Shown: one piece after another, positions 5,511 to 5,538 of the stretch
Numbering within the stretch: the stretch's first letter is position 1
How the letters are laid out: every line of letters starts with the position of its first letter
Assembly (NCBI GenBank): GCA_964398225.1
Contig: CAYNLY010000072.1
Location: 1 to 5,538 of the forward strand
Length of the DNA stretch: 5,538 nucleotides
Source: CAYNLY01 sp964398225
GTDB lineage: Bacteria; Pseudomonadota; Zetaproteobacteria; Mariprofundales; Mariprofundaceae
Direction: 5' to 3'
Translations under genes and position numbers: made by a program
Notes under the pieces: model-generated
The model's input: only the letters and a program-made list of their open reading frames with translations
What the model was told of the DNA's origin: nothing
Databases searched by the model: none

Positions 5511-5520
5511 ACAAGCTTGT
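5511..5520. promoter_or_regulatory. Palindrome ACAAGCTTGT before the membrane/vWA unit, putative operator
   Basis: Third exact copy of the 10-base palindrome, 80 bases upstream of the 475-residue membrane protein start. On the minus strand it continues CTTGTTTCGC, so the flanking TGTGA seen at the other copies is not kept here. An ATGAAT sequence about 16 bases beyond the TTGTTT could be a poor -10 element, but this is weak. Together with the copies at 2740-2749 and 1515-1524 it marks each of the three unit-leading gaps. Confidence 0.5.
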
Positions 5521-5538
5521 CGGCCCCGAACGGCGCGC

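Noticed and set aside
1..5538. CRISPR array or insertion-sequence ends, sought because of CARF and Csx3
   Set aside because: No regularly spaced repeats, no terminal inverted repeats and no transposase-like frame were seen; the only recurring element is the short palindrome.

Overview
This window looks like accessory DNA from a high-GC Gram-negative bacterium, probably a proteobacterium. Two encoded proteins carry lipobox signal peptides, Shine-Dalgarno sites are strong, and third codon positions are rich in G and C. All eight supported genes lie on the minus strand, so transcription runs from high to low coordinates. No gene-free stretch exceeds 300 bases. I see no CRISPR array, cas gene, tRNA, rRNA or transposase.

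Layout in transcription order. Unit 1 (5430 to 2817): a 475-residue multi-pass membrane protein with a long charged helical middle; a 219-residue von Willebrand factor A (vWA) lipoprotein whose start overlaps the preceding stop by one base; and a 174-residue unrecognised protein two bases further on. Unit 2 (2673 to 1600): a 61-residue orphan protein and a 273-residue lipoprotein resembling the HpaA family, closed by a clear intrinsic terminator at 1555-1579. Unit 3 (1392 to 85): a 252-residue protein with two membrane helices and a CARF domain (DVTGGQKP motif), an 82-residue Csx3/Crn3-like protein, and an 81-residue membrane-anchored acidic protein.

The most interesting content is unit 3. 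A membrane-anchored CARF protein next to a Csx3-like ring nuclease is the expected shape of a cyclic-oligonucleotide-gated membrane effector with its own off-switch. Such effectors are known from type III CRISPR systems (for example Cam1, also a membrane-anchored CARF protein), but here no nucleotide cyclase or CRISPR component is visible. The neighbours are nearly all envelope proteins, suggesting an envelope-directed stress or defence locus.

The perfect palindrome ACAAGCTTGT occurs three times, in each of the three gaps ahead of a unit (5511-5520, 2740-2749, 1515-1524). It suggests that the three units are controlled together and are one functional locus. Weaker versions occur before the HpaA-like gene and near the left edge. 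The nucleotide-signal link is an inference from motifs; the functions of the 475-, 174-, 81- and 61-residue proteins are unknown.
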